Source: Lachnospiraceae bacterium MD308 (GTDB taxonomy: Bacteria; Bacillota; Clostridia; Lachnospirales; Lachnospiraceae). From it: 64,000 nt of DNA. The stretch covers positions 1-64,000 of the forward strand of contig VIQU02000018.1 of the NCBI GenBank assembly GCA_010206225.2. The letters run 5' to 3'. Of the stretch, positions 49,684-57,934 are shown one piece after another. The position numbers and the translations under genes are program-made. Within the stretch, counting starts at the first letter, position 1; each line of letters opens with the position of its first letter. The notes beneath the pieces were generated by a model. That model was not told the DNA's origin. It ran no database searches and saw only the letters and a list, made by a program, of their open reading frames with translations.

Positions 49684-51150
49684 CTATTTCACATCCAGTT
49701 CAAACCAGAATTCCACTCCATTATCATAATTGTTAACTCCGTATTTCTGATGGAAAGATTCCATAATGGCTTTCACAATAGATAGACCGATCCCATTTCC
49801 GCCGTATTCCCTTGTGTGAGCCTTATCCACCTTATAAAACTTGTCCCATATGTGTCCGATATCTTCTTCCGGTATGGGTGTTCCGGTGTTAAACACTGTG
49901 ACTCTTGCTCTTTCATCCTGCCTTTTAATTCTGACCTCAATCACCTTCTCAAGTCCTGCATGGTGGAACGCATTGCTGACATAGTTTCTTACCACCTGCT
50001 CTGCTTTAAATTCGTCCGCCCATACATACACCGGCTCATCCTGTCTGAATATGACCTGTATCTCATCCTGCTGCGCCAGAATCTCCATACTCTGCAAGAT
50101 TCCGCGAATAACAGCCGTAAGGTCAAACCGTTCAAATTCAACCTCTTCATTCCCGAACTCCAATTGATTCAGGGCGAGAAGATTTCTTACCATCTGGTTC
50201 ATCTTTGACGCCTCGTCCATAATGACATCACAGTAGAATTCCCGGCTCTGCGCGTCCTCGCTCACACCCTCTTTTAAGCCTTCCGCATACCCCTGAATCA
50301 GCGCGATCGGTGTTTTAAGCTCATGGGATACATTTCCGAGGAAATCATTACGCATCTGCTCTAGTCTCTCCTTCTGCTCTATATCTTTCATCAGACTGTT
50401 ATTGGCGCTCTTAAGCTCTGATATGGTACTTTCCAGTTTCTCGGACATCTTGTTGAAATTATCTCCTAGGTTTCCAATCTCATTCTTTCCGCCGCTGGTA
50501 TATTTGGCTTCGAAATCAAGGTTCGCCATACGCTCGGACAAAGCCGCAAGCTCGAGAATCGGATCCGTCAGTTTCTTTGAAAAATACCAGATCAGCACAG
50601 CACAGATCATAACCATAAAACTGCCGATGATAGCTAAAAAACGATTGGAAATATCCGCGCTCTCCCGGATACTTTCAATCGGGCTCCGAATCAGAAACCT
50701 GCTCCCGTCTTCAAAAGTTCCCCACATCTCAATATATTCTTCTTTGTTCCACGGATTTCTTGAACGGGTTAATTGATATTCATCTGTACTGTCCAGAATT
50801 TTGCTATCCTTTTGTGCCTGATTCAAAAGATAGCCCGCCAATTGTCTTTCCAGCATATCCATGTCGTGCACATTTGTAAAAACCTGTGAATTCATCTCAT
50901 CCACGATCAGATAAGACAGATTATTTTTCTCGGCTATATGCCATAGCTCCTCGGCCTGCTTCCTCGTACTTATCGTCCCTTTTTTCATTGCCTCATTCAA
51001 AGTATCATACATTTTTACAAACTCTGTCTTCTTATTACTGATATAATAAGGCTCAAGAAAATTCATATTAATGATAAAAAATGCCAGAAGCACACAACTG
51101 ATCAGACCGATGAATATGATGATCATCTGACTTTTTATGGAATGTCTCAT
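49684..51150 (-). CDS. Sensor histidine kinase (HAMP, HisKA, HATPase)
   Basis: 488 residues. Membrane helix ~10-30, an extracytoplasmic sensor region to ~165, second helix ~168-190, HAMP (~192-245), a short coiled coil, HisKA with the phospho-acceptor in FLGNVSHELKTPIAL, then N box NAFHHAG, G1 box FNTGTPIPEEDIG and G2 box GGNGIGLSIVKAI. It shares its first base with the end of the response-regulator gene (TAATG), so the pair is coupled. Signal unknown; the layout is like Firmicutes envelope-stress kinases. Confidence 0.92.
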   Translation of the reverse strand: MRHSIKSQMIIIFIGLISCVLLAFFIINMNFLEPYYISNKKTEFVKMYDTLNEAMKKGTISTRKQAEELWHIAEKNNLSYLIVDEMNSQVFTNVHDMDMLERQLAGYLLNQAQKDSKILDSTDEYQLTRSRNPWNKEEYIEMWGTFEDGSRFLIRSPIESIRESADISNRFLAIIGSFMVMICAVLIWYFSKKLTDPILELAALSERMANLDFEAKYTSGGKNEIGNLGDNFNKMSEKLESTISELKSANNSLMKDIEQKERLEQMRNDFLGNVSHELKTPIALIQGYAEGLKEGVSEDAQSREFYCDVIMDEASKMNQMVRNLLALNQLEFGNEEVEFERFDLTAVIRGILQSMEILAQQDEIQVIFRQDEPVYVWADEFKAEQVVRNYVSNAFHHAGLEKVIEVRIKRQDERARVTVFNTGTPIPEEDIGHIWDKFYKVDKAHTREYGGNGIGLSIVKAIMESFHQKYGVNNYDNGVEFWFELDVK

Positions 51151-51830
51151 TACTTTTCCACCTCAAATTTATAACCCATTCCCCAGATCGTCCTGATATA
51201 ATTCCCCTTTTCTCCCATTTTGCTGCGAAGTTTTTTTACATGAGTATCGATCGTCCTCGCATCGCCAAAGTAATCATAATTCCATACATTGTTCAAAATC
51301 TTCTCTCTGGACAGTGCAATTCCCTGATTTTCAACAAAATATGATAACAGTTCAAATTCTTTATAGCTTAAATCAACTACCTCTCCGTCAATCGTCACCT
51401 GATGAGCCGCCTTATCGATGACAATACCCCCGGCATCCGCAACTTCATCTGCGTTCAAAACATTGCTTCTCCTGAGAATCGCCTCTACTCTTGCAACAAG
51501 GATCTTTGGGCTGAAAGGTTTGGATATATATTCATCTACACCCAATTCAAAGCCCTGAAGCTCATCCCGTTCTTCCGATCGTGCCGTCAGCATGATGATC
51601 GGAACTTTTGAAGTCTGCCTGACCTCCCGGCAAACCTGCCATCCATCCATCTTTGGCATCATGACGTCAAGAATCAGCATGGCAATATCTTTATTCTCAT
51701 AAAAGATCTCCATTGCCTGAATCCCGTCATCCGCTTCCAGCACTAAAAAACCTTCTCTTTCCAGAAAATCCCGGACAAGCTTTCTCATTCTGCTCTCATC
51801 ATCCACAACAAGAATTTTTATTTTATCCAT
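51150..51830 (-). CDS. OmpR-family response regulator
   Basis: Start at 51830 (226 residues) with GGAGG upstream; longer frames are unsupported. The receiver domain has D10/D11 in LVVDDESRMRK, the phosphorylated D55 in LILDVMMPKMDGW and Lys in YISKPFSPKIL; the C-terminal winged helix ends ARTIDTHVKKLRSKMG, IRTIWGMGYKFE. It is the partner of the histidine kinase immediately downstream. Confidence 0.94.
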   Translation of the reverse strand: MDKIKILVVDDESRMRKLVRDFLEREGFLVLEADDGIQAMEIFYENKDIAMLILDVMMPKMDGWQVCREVRQTSKVPIIMLTARSEERDELQGFELGVDEYISKPFSPKILVARVEAILRRSNVLNADEVADAGGIVIDKAAHQVTIDGEVVDLSYKEFELLSYFVENQGIALSREKILNNVWNYDYFGDARTIDTHVKKLRSKMGEKGNYIRTIWGMGYKFEVEK

Positions 51831-52267
51831 ATCCGACCTCCGCATGCGCATGTATGCTCCATTTGAAATATTGTATGACACTTACAGATTATTCCGCAAT
51901 TTATGGTATTCTAACATAAAATTATGTATTCTTTGTGAAGGTACTGATATTTTTTCAGTACCCTTACTCTTTTTACAGTAGCCGTCTTCTCCGTATCTTT
52001 TACAAAAACTGCTTTTACCGTTGTGTCTTTGTTGAGGGCATGGTAAGTGGAATCTCAATGAAAAATGCCGTAATCCGGGACTTTATTCGTAAGATCCCAA
52101 ATTACGGCATTTTTATCAGTGGACCTGACAAGTCACTCGTCGAGCATCAAGGGCGTTTGCGGCGCGTTCTTCAAGCACGCTCATATTGGATTCTTCTTTC
52201 ATTTCCAACTTTGATGGCAAAAATATTAAATGCTACATGTCCCACGCTATGGTTACCTGTATTGAGT
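51831..52267. other. Gene-free region with two hairpins
   Basis: GGTACTGA/TCAGTACC (51940-51962) and AAAAATGCCGTAAT/ATTACGGCATTTTT (52061-52114) are both perfect stems; the second has A-run and T-run ends and probably terminates the Uma2 gene transcript from the right. A weak minus-strand frame near 52120-52190 looks like the tail of a lost gene, but I cannot identify it. Confidence 0.5.
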
Positions 52268-52810
52268 TTACAGCAAATCAGATATGCAGATACATAAATC
52301 CTCATAAATGCATACTGGGATCTTATCATCAAAACTGTACTGCATGCTGTTCTTGTCATGCTCGAAGTCGAATACGTTTGAAACGCGGGTTACAGGGTTT
52401 ACGATCCAGTATTCACGGACACCGGCAGTACGGTATTTAAACAGCTTTACTCCATAGTCTATCTGCTGGGTTGACGGGGATACGACTTCTATGATCCAGT
52501 CCGGGGCACCGTTACAACCTTTTTCATCCAGCTTGTTTTTGTCGCAGATGACTGAGATATCGGGTTCGACATAATTGCGGTCATCTTTATTTAGAAAGAC
52601 AGCGAATGGAGCTGGAAAAACTTCACAGTTGCCATTACTGGAGCGTATATAGGTTCCAATCCGCTGTGTAAATTGACTGACCAGACGCTGGTGAATGGTG
52701 CTAGGCGGCGCCATGTTATAAATCTGCCCGTCAATCAGCTCTGCACGCTTGCCGTCCGGCAGGGCATAGATATCATCGATTGTGTAAATTCTTTCCCGTG
52801 GTAAAGCCAT
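52268..52810 (-). CDS. Uma2-family (DUF820) putative restriction-type endonuclease
   Basis: Start at 52810 (180 residues) behind AAGGAG. The Uma2 fold is PD-(D/E)xK-like: YALPDGKRAELIDGQIYNM at the start, YVEPDISVICD with the catalytic Asp, then WIIEVVSPSTQQIDYGVKLFKYRTAGVREYW, containing E-V-hydrophobic and the downstream Lys. Quoted motifs are partial. The family is very abundant in cyanobacteria and scattered in Firmicutes; its biological role is not settled. The C-terminus is Cys-rich (VCIYEDLCICISDLL). No methylase accompanies it. Confidence 0.82.
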   Translation of the reverse strand: MALPRERIYTIDDIYALPDGKRAELIDGQIYNMAPPSTIHQRLVSQFTQRIGTYIRSSNGNCEVFPAPFAVFLNKDDRNYVEPDISVICDKNKLDEKGCNGAPDWIIEVVSPSTQQIDYGVKLFKYRTAGVREYWIVNPVTRVSNVFDFEHDKNSMQYSFDDKIPVCIYEDLCICISDLL

Positions 52811-52884
52811 GCAATCACTCCTTTTTGATATCATATCACTATCAATACACATTGTAAATCATTTGCCAGTCAGAATTTCCTATA

Positions 52885-52925
52885 AAGAAAAAACAAATCC
52901 GCGGTGCCGACACACACGGATTTGT
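52885..52925 (-). terminator. Intrinsic terminator of the 55-residue gene
   Basis: ACAAATCCG/CGGATTTGT (9 bp, 15-base loop); on the minus strand TTTTTTC follows the stem directly. Confidence 0.72.
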
Positions 52926-52990
52926 CGCCCATATTCATCTTTTCCAACCGTTTTTCACATTTTTTAGCAACAGTTGGACTAAGAAATATG

Positions 52991-53158
52991 CTAAAATCGT
53001 ATTTCTGTATCATCAAAGTCTGCATTGACATACTTGTCAAAATACTGCTGTATGCTGTATCCATCGTCAACAATGGCTTGTTTTAACTTTTCTGTTTCTA
53101 TTGCTTCTTTAATAGCCTTTTTCGAGTTACATTGAAAAGCCAATTTCAGTCCCCTCAT
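52991..53158 (-). CDS. Small hypothetical protein (55 residues)
   Basis: ATG at 53158, stop at 52991. The sequence is helical and charged (AIKEAIETEKLKQAIVDDGY, then QQYFDKYVNADFDDTEIRF). The ribosome site is weak (GTGAG). A good terminator follows at 52885-52925, which supports expression. I do not recognise the family; size and the acidic C-terminal tail would suit an antitoxin-like or regulatory partner, but there is no toxin next to it except possibly the Uma2 protein downstream. Confidence 0.5.
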   Translation of the reverse strand: MRGLKLAFQCNSKKAIKEAIETEKLKQAIVDDGYSIQQYFDKYVNADFDDTEIRF

Positions 53159-53180
53159 ATGCTCACATATCTATAAAAAC

Positions 53181-53213
53181 AAAAGGTAACACTCAAATTA
53201 AATGTTACCTTTT
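53181..53213 (-). terminator. Terminator of the Big_2 protein gene
   Basis: AAAAGGTAACA/TGTTACCTTTT, an 11-bp perfect stem with an 11-base loop, directly after the stop at 53220. The minus strand continues GTTTTTATAG. Confidence 0.75.
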
Positions 53214-53219
53214 TTGCAA

Positions 53220-54023
53220 CTACTCTAACGGTCTTCTCTTCCCGCATTTGGAGCATTCTTCGTAGTTGTAGGGTTTTGCATAGGGATGACATTCCGACCA
53301 GCTGCCATGGCCGTATACACGGTTGAGACCTGCTTCCATGCTATGTTTCTGCCAATCATCTGGAGTGAATATTTGTCCGCATTCACATCGGCAATACAAT
53401 GGACCGTCGACCGTAGTAGACACTATCCACCAGTCATGCTTACACCCTGTACCGGCATTCTTAACCGTTACCTTACAAGCAGCTTTCTTCTTAGAGCCAT
53501 CTGCGGCGGTAGCAGTAATGGTAGCTGTCCCGTTAGAAACAGCCGAAACTTTGCCGTTACTGTCTACTTTGGCAACTTTAGTATTGTTTGATTTCCATGT
53601 GACCTTACGCTGATTAGCATTGGTCGGCTTTGCTGTAGCTTTCAGAGTAACCGTAGCGCCTTTCTTAGTAAGAGTGGCGGTCTTTTTATTCAGTGTTACA
53701 GATGTAACAGGCTGTCTTACAGTCACTTTACAAGTGTATTTCTTGCCAGATACCTTAGCGGTAATTGTAGCTGTCCCCTTTTTCTTAGCGGTTATTTTTC
53801 CCTTAGAATTTACTGTGGCAACAGATTTTTTGGATGTAGACCATATGACTTTTTTAGTCGTTCCAGCCACTTTAAGATTGTATGATTTTTTGACGTTCAG
53901 CGCAATTTCAGTTTTATTCAATTTTACTTTTACCTTTGCCTCAGCTTGCATGGGCATAGCCAGTGTTAAAGCCATAGCAATAATAGTGATAACGGTAATT
54001 GATTTTCTGATGACGTCCTTCAT
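53220..54023 (-). CDS. Secreted protein with two Big_2 (Ig-like) domains and a Cys-rich tail
   Basis: 267 residues. Signal peptide 1-~29 (ITIIAMALTLAMPMQAEA). Two bacterial Ig-like domains follow at about 31-105 and 108-190, each with the VTWKSNNTKVAKVDSNGKVS type core and a GTATITA strand. The last ~75 residues carry CKHDWW, CRCECGQIF and CSKCGKRRPLE, six or more Cys arranged like a zinc or disulfide module. Such proteins sit on the cell surface and bind polymers or other proteins. Lys content is very high, fitting electrostatic attachment to the wall. Confidence 0.85.
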   Translation of the reverse strand: MKDVIRKSITVITIIAMALTLAMPMQAEAKVKVKLNKTEIALNVKKSYNLKVAGTTKKVIWSTSKKSVATVNSKGKITAKKKGTATITAKVSGKKYTCKVTVRQPVTSVTLNKKTATLTKKGATVTLKATAKPTNANQRKVTWKSNNTKVAKVDSNGKVSAVSNGTATITATAADGSKKKAACKVTVKNAGTGCKHDWWIVSTTVDGPLYCRCECGQIFTPDDWQKHSMEAGLNRVYGHGSWSECHPYAKPYNYEECSKCGKRRPLE

Positions 54024-54443
54024 AATGAATACCCTTTCTTTAGTATATGCTAAATATTCATTTTTGTGAAAAAATCGTCATTTTCGACATATGTTAACTT
54101 AATTAAAAATTATACTCTCTTTTATCATTTTTGTCCATTTTAAAATCAGTTCCTTTCTTTTTTACTTCCGCACTCGCTCCCTTAATTATAGCCTGACGCA
54201 TTTCGGGGAACGGATAACACATGAGGAAATAGCGAGAGAAATAATACATATTTTTCAAGCAACATTCCGCAAAGAAAATCCAACAAAATGACTGAAATAA
54301 TCTAAAACATAGTCGGTACTTTCATTTCAATAATTTTCTGTAGCATTGGCGCAATTCTTCAGCTGTTTTTACACCTGCGAAATATTTAATCATTCGGTTA
54401 TGCTCCTTTTTAAAAAGCACCCGACTATTTATTTCAGAGCATA
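54024..54443. other. Gene-free region upstream of the Big_2 gene
   Basis: It contains the Big_2 promoter (listed separately). Beyond 54140 I see no coding frame, RNA structure or repeat that I can support. Confidence 0.5.
54109..54137 (-). promoter_or_regulatory. Promoter of the Big_2 protein gene
   Basis: Minus strand TGGACA (54132-54137), 17 bp, TATAAT (54109-54114), about 85 bases before the start codon. Confidence 0.6.
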
Positions 54444-54475
54444 AAAATAAAGACAGCCTATACTGTCTTTATTTT
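54444..54475 (-). terminator. ssrA terminator
   Basis: AAAATAAAGACAG/CTGTCTTTATTTT, a perfect 13-bp stem with a 6-base loop, about 75 bases beyond the tmRNA 3' end. It has T-runs in both directions. Confidence 0.75.
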
Positions 54476-54549
54476 CGCCAATACACTAAGCAGAACATAT
54501 TCCTGTATATAATGATTTCATATACAGAGTTCAACTTCATGCGTTTAAG

Positions 54550-54899
54550 TGGACCTGGCGGGAATCGAACCCGCGTCCGAAAGCCCATCCATCGAAGCAT
54601 CTCCCATCACAGTCATTATATTAACATTCCCTCTGCCAGTCACCTAATGACAGGTTACTGGTTTTAGTAGCTTCATAAATTCTTCCATTCCCTCAAAGCT
54701 TTGGAAACGAAGTGCTCCGCCTTGATGAAGCCGGTATCTTAAGCAGCGGATGACCTAAGGCCGACTGCCGCCTTTAATTAGGCAGCGTACGCTAATTCTC
54801 TATTGTCTGCGTTTATATTTAATTGGAACTTTTAACGTAGTGTCCCGCTACGGATGGCTTCTCCAACTTCCAAACCCCCGTCGAAACCAGTACAAGCCC
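54550..54899 (-). ncRNA. ssrA: Transfer-messenger RNA (ssrA)
   Basis: About 350 nt. The 5' end GGGCTTG-TACTGGTTTCGACGGGGG is the conserved tmRNA head, and the 3' part GCGGGTTCGATTCCCGC is the T-arm followed by CAGGTCC-A. The 5' GGGCTTG pairs with CAGGTCC over seven bases with two G-U pairs, completing the Ala-type acceptor stem; CCA is not encoded. The tag frame is on the minus strand at 54778-54810: GCA GAC AAT AGA GAA TTA GCG TAC GCT GCC then TAA, i.e. ADNRELAYAA after the tRNA-borne Ala. tmRNA with SmpB (59856-60323) frees stalled ribosomes and marks the peptide for proteolysis. Confidence 0.96.
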
Positions 54900-54967
54900 T
54901 GATCGGTCATATCAAAATAACTGGTTCGCAGACTGTTCATCCATTAGACATATTTTAGCTTAATTCT

Positions 54968-54996
54968 ATTATATGTAGAACTTATCTCTTTGTCAA
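54968..54996 (-). promoter_or_regulatory. ssrA promoter, perfect consensus
   Basis: Minus strand TTGACA (54991-54996), 17 bp, TATAAT (54968-54973): an exact sigma-A consensus as expected for an abundant stable RNA. The start would be ~60 bases before the mature 5' end, implying a processed leader. Confidence 0.85.
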
Positions 54997-55020
54997 CCTT
55001 CCAAACAAATTTCCACGCTA

Positions 55021-55054
55021 AAATTATTGACAAACAATAATTTTTTGTTATAAT
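55021..55054 (+). promoter_or_regulatory. Promoter and operator of the DUF2975-like operon
   Basis: TTGACA (55027-55032), 16 bp, TATAAT (55049-55054) with extended TGT. AAATTATTG-ACAAA-CAATAATTT (55021-55043) is a perfect 9-bp inverted repeat over the -35, and the half-site CAATAATTTT recurs near 55077. The small HTH protein of this operon is the obvious candidate binder. Confidence 0.7.
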
Positions 55055-55107
55055 GATATTAATAATTATCGAAAAACAATAATTTTATTCAGATAAGGAG
55101 GTATCAC

Positions 55108-55986
55108 ATGTACTCAAAATTATACTCTGTTCTCATTACATTCCCGTTTGAACAACTAGGGCTTGGACTTAGAAAGCTTTCTTTATCCGGCACATCAGGC
55201 AACATTGCGGCAATTATCATATATGTCCTCATCTGCCTGTTACCATGCCTGTTATTTTTCCGCCTGAAAAGGTCCGGAAAGCTTTTAAAAACCGACTTTT
55301 TTCTCCCTGTATTAACTGTTCTGCTTTTCGCGGTCATCTACTACATGATCAATCCCGGATTATTCCATGCCGGTCTGCCTGGTACCGGCAAGATGTTATT
55401 AGGATGTACCTGCTATTCCGTTATTTTCGGATATATAGTCCTAAGATTGCTGGAGACATACAGCCTGTCAGACACAAGGCGCCTGCACGTCTGGCTCAGG
55501 ACTTTGCTCACGGTTGTCATTTTCTTGTTTTTCTATGCGATATTGGCGGAATTTTTTGAAACTTTTACCATATCCATCCTAAACCTCAGGAAAGTAAACA
55601 GTTACTCATCTACAGATATGACAATGACTTACATCTTTTTAGTATTGCAGTGCATTACAAATGCACTTCCATATATACTGGCTGTTTTTATCCTTTTTTC
55701 CTCGATCCGCTCCTTGAACGCGCTGCTTCACAACGTTTATTCTGATGCGTCCGAAGCTGCCATAGAAAAGCTCACCTCCCTCTGCACCAAATCACTTGTG
55801 ATAGCAGTACTTTCCAGCATAGGATTCAATATCCTGCAGCTCATATTCCATAAAATACTGCTTCAGATCAAGATGATAATATCTATCCCCGTATTTTCAA
55901 TTGCTTTCGTCCTTGCCGTTTTGCTGACTGCAAACTATGTACGGGAAAATCAAAAATTAAAACAGGATAATGATTTATTTATTTAA
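55108..55986 (+). CDS. DUF2975-like integral membrane protein
   Basis: 292 residues with about seven membrane helices, AAGGAGG well placed before the ATG. Layout (helices, then a final ENQKLKQDNDLFI tail) and the immediate pairing with a 78-residue HTH protein match the DUF2975 plus YozG-like pairs seen across Firmicutes; the first 90 residues are an unusual extra hydrophobic part for that family. Function unknown. It is first of a three-gene operon ending in a lipoprotein (55108-57195). Confidence 0.65.
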   Translation: MYSKLYSVLITFPFEQLGLGLRKLSLSGTSGNIAAIIIYVLICLLPCLLFFRLKRSGKLLKTDFFLPVLTVLLFAVIYYMINPGLFHAGLPGTGKMLLGCTCYSVIFGYIVLRLLETYSLSDTRRLHVWLRTLLTVVIFLFFYAILAEFFETFTISILNLRKVNSYSSTDMTMTYIFLVLQCITNALPYILAVFILFSSIRSLNALLHNVYSDASEAAIEKLTSLCTKSLVIAVLSSIGFNILQLIFHKILLQIKMIISIPVFSIAFVLAVLLTANYVRENQKLKQDNDLFI

Positions 55987-55997
55987 AGGTAACGCAT

Positions 55998-56234
55998 ATG
56001 GGAATAAAAGTTTGTCTTGAAGACGTATTAAAAACGCGGGGCATGACTTCGAAAGAATTATGCAAACTGGTAAATATTACTGAAGCGAACCTGTCCGTCC
56101 TTAGAAGCGGCAAGGCAAAGGGCGTGCGCTTCCACACTATCAACCGGATCTGCTACTATCTGGAATGCGATGTCGGTGATATATTAAAATTTGACGGAAA
56201 TCTTGAAGAGGAGGACGATGATGATGAAAAATAA
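55998..56234 (+). CDS. Small YozG-like HTH regulator
   Basis: 78 residues, HTH_26/Cro type: LEDVLKTRGMTSKELCKLVN, ITEANLSVLRSGKAKGVRFH, TINRICYYLECDVGDIL, then an acidic tail (EEEDDDDEK). The segment lengths are those of YozG-like partners of DUF2975 proteins. It is probably the repressor of its own operon via 55021-55043. The 3' end carries the GAGGAGG ribosome site of the lipoprotein gene and overlaps its start by 14 bases. Confidence 0.88.
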   Translation: MGIKVCLEDVLKTRGMTSKELCKLVNITEANLSVLRSGKAKGVRFHTINRICYYLECDVGDILKFDGNLEEEDDDDEK

Positions 56235-57195
56235 ACAACGATTTTTAATGATAACCCTTTTATCCTGTCTTATGATATTGCTGGCCGGCTGCTCCCTGGC
56301 AAAAGAAGATGCAGGAAACGATACGAAAGATACTCTGATCGGCGCCTTTATCACCGATGAATATCTTGATCTGTTTGATCTGGACGCTTACCTTGACGGC
56401 AACGCTTCAAAACTCCTTCAAAATCCGGATACGGTAATCAATGATACTGATGGCTATACGAATCCTCTGTATGCAAAAACAGACCGCAAAAGCAGCAAAG
56501 ATCCCTCTGACTGGAAGATTTCCTTTGATGGCATTAAAGGGCTCAACCTCCTGAATCTTATCTGGACAGACGAAAACGATACAATCTGCCGCGCCCTGCA
56601 GTCAAGCGACGGTATCTGCGATGCGCAAACAGACTGGACAGAATCAGATAACAGCACTGAAATGGTGCTTTCTGCTACTATTTATACGGTTCCCCAAGGA
56701 TCAGACAAAAGTCCTGCTTACTATGTAAATCCCGTATACCAGACTTCTGACGGAAAAATATATGTCGTACCCGGCAGCGGTATCAGCAACAGTTCTATCT
56801 CCGACGAAAGCGATAATATGTCTATCTGCTTAAATGACCAGACTGATTCTATGGAAAAAGGGATCACAAAGACAGAAAAGTGCTCCGTTACCGTCCAGTT
56901 CTCTTCCATGTTCAAGCCGGTAAAAATCACTCTTATTCAGATGGATGAGAAAAATCAGGTTTTAAAGCAGGAAGAATATATACCCGGAAACCTGCCCGAT
57001 CAATTAACCGCCGAAAAAGATACTTCTTATTTTATTATAGAAACTGAAAAAAAGGCTCCGGACGGAAGGAAAGAAATCACACGAGACATATATGAATGTA
57101 AAGATTCTGACGATGAAGTCTCTCTGGAAACATTTTATGCAATGGATAACAAAATCGTGTCAAAACAATACACAGAAATTAAATGGGATAATTAG
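56221..57195 (+). CDS. Hypothetical lipoprotein
   Basis: Three consecutive ATGs (56218, 56221, 56224) follow GAGGAGG at 56208-56214; the middle one has the best spacing (324 residues). The N-terminus is a lipoprotein signal ending MILLAGC (Cys ~20). The rest is soluble and acidic, with YVNPVYQTSDGKIYVVPGSG in the middle and no recognisable domain. It is translationally coupled to the HTH gene. Role unknown; with the membrane protein it may form an envelope module. Confidence 0.8.
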   Translation: MMKNKQRFLMITLLSCLMILLAGCSLAKEDAGNDTKDTLIGAFITDEYLDLFDLDAYLDGNASKLLQNPDTVINDTDGYTNPLYAKTDRKSSKDPSDWKISFDGIKGLNLLNLIWTDENDTICRALQSSDGICDAQTDWTESDNSTEMVLSATIYTVPQGSDKSPAYYVNPVYQTSDGKIYVVPGSGISNSSISDESDNMSICLNDQTDSMEKGITKTEKCSVTVQFSSMFKPVKITLIQMDEKNQVLKQEEYIPGNLPDQLTAEKDTSYFIIETEKKAPDGRKEITRDIYECKDSDDEVSLETFYAMDNKIVSKQYTEIKWDN

Positions 57196-57282
57196 TCATT
57201 AGAGTTTATAGCGGTAAGGGACTTGAGCCAAATCCGGTACTTGAGATGATGCTCCTTTAGTATACAAAAATTATCAGAAAAA

Positions 57283-57325
57283 TTAGCACTCGCCTATTGA
57301 CATTGCTAATAATGTGTGTTATATA
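57283..57325 (+). promoter_or_regulatory. CIRCE-like HrcA operator overlapping the hsp20 promoter
   Basis: TTAGCACTC (57283-57291), exactly nine bases, then CATTGCTAA (57301-57309), which matches GAGTGCTAA at 7 of 9. TTGACA (57297-57302), 17 bp, TATATA (57320-57325) lies inside it. HrcA heat-shock repression of hsp20 is the natural reading. Confidence 0.8.
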
Positions 57326-57425
57326 ATATATATAGCAAATAAAACAACAGCTTATTTCCAATAAGTTTTCAGCTTTTTGGAAACAATATAACTGTCACCA
57401 CGCAATGTTTAAGGAGGAATGATTT

Positions 57426-57848
57426 ATGTTATTAGCAAACAGGAATTACAATTTATTTGACGAGATGTTCAAGGATCCTTTTTTTACACGTTCTTTTGAG
57501 AACTCTTCTACACAGATCATGAAGACTGATATCCATGATAAAGACGGGAACTATATAATCGAGATGGAACTTCCGGGATATGCGAAAGAAGATATCAAGG
57601 CCGACTTAAAGGACGGATATCTTACTATCACCGCTTCTAAGAATGAGACAAAGGAGGAAAAGGATGCCAAGGGCAACTGTATCCGTAAGGAGCGATACAC
57701 CGGCACATGCAATCGAAGCTTTTATGTGGGAGAACAGGTAACACAGGACGACATCCATGCCGCGTTCAAAGACGGTGTTCTCTCTCTTCAGGTTCCAAAA
57801 GATATGCCGAAGATTGAGGATGCTCCAAAGTTAATTACGATCGAGTAA
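57426..57848 (+). CDS. Small heat-shock protein, Hsp20/alpha-crystallin family
   Basis: 140 residues. The alpha-crystallin domain runs ~33-130: TDIHDKDGNYIIEMELPGYA, KADLKDGYLTITASKNE, a FYVGEQVTQDDIHAAFKDGVL stretch, and SLQVPKD. There is a short N-terminal arm (NYNLFDEMFKDPFF). ATP-independent holdase in the cytoplasm. AAGGAGG precedes the ATG. Monocistronic: CIRCE-like promoter upstream and a strong terminator right after. Confidence 0.96.
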   Translation: MLLANRNYNLFDEMFKDPFFTRSFENSSTQIMKTDIHDKDGNYIIEMELPGYAKEDIKADLKDGYLTITASKNETKEEKDAKGNCIRKERYTGTCNRSFYVGEQVTQDDIHAAFKDGVLSLQVPKDMPKIEDAPKLITIE

Positions 57849-57877
57849 CCGACGCATGGATGAACGAATCGGAAAAC

Positions 57878-57934
57878 AAAAGCCATATCCAAAAGTAAGT
57901 TTGTCATTTACTTACTTTTCGGATATGGCTTTTT
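57878..57934. terminator. Strong bidirectional terminator shared by hsp20 and the convergent HTH gene
   Basis: A 23-bp stem with one bulged C (57920) and a 9-base loop, AAAAGCCATATCC...GGATATGGCTTTT, followed by T-runs. The right arm also encodes the last eight residues of the HTH protein at 57908-58132. Confidence 0.85.

Noticed and set aside
51935-52297. Plus-strand 120-residue frame downstream of nothing in particular
   Set aside because: It crosses two hairpins, lacks a ribosome site and has non-protein-like composition.
53320-54069. Plus-strand hydrophobic frames opposite the Big_2 gene
   Set aside because: They are the antisense of Thr/Lys/Val-rich repeats, without start signals.
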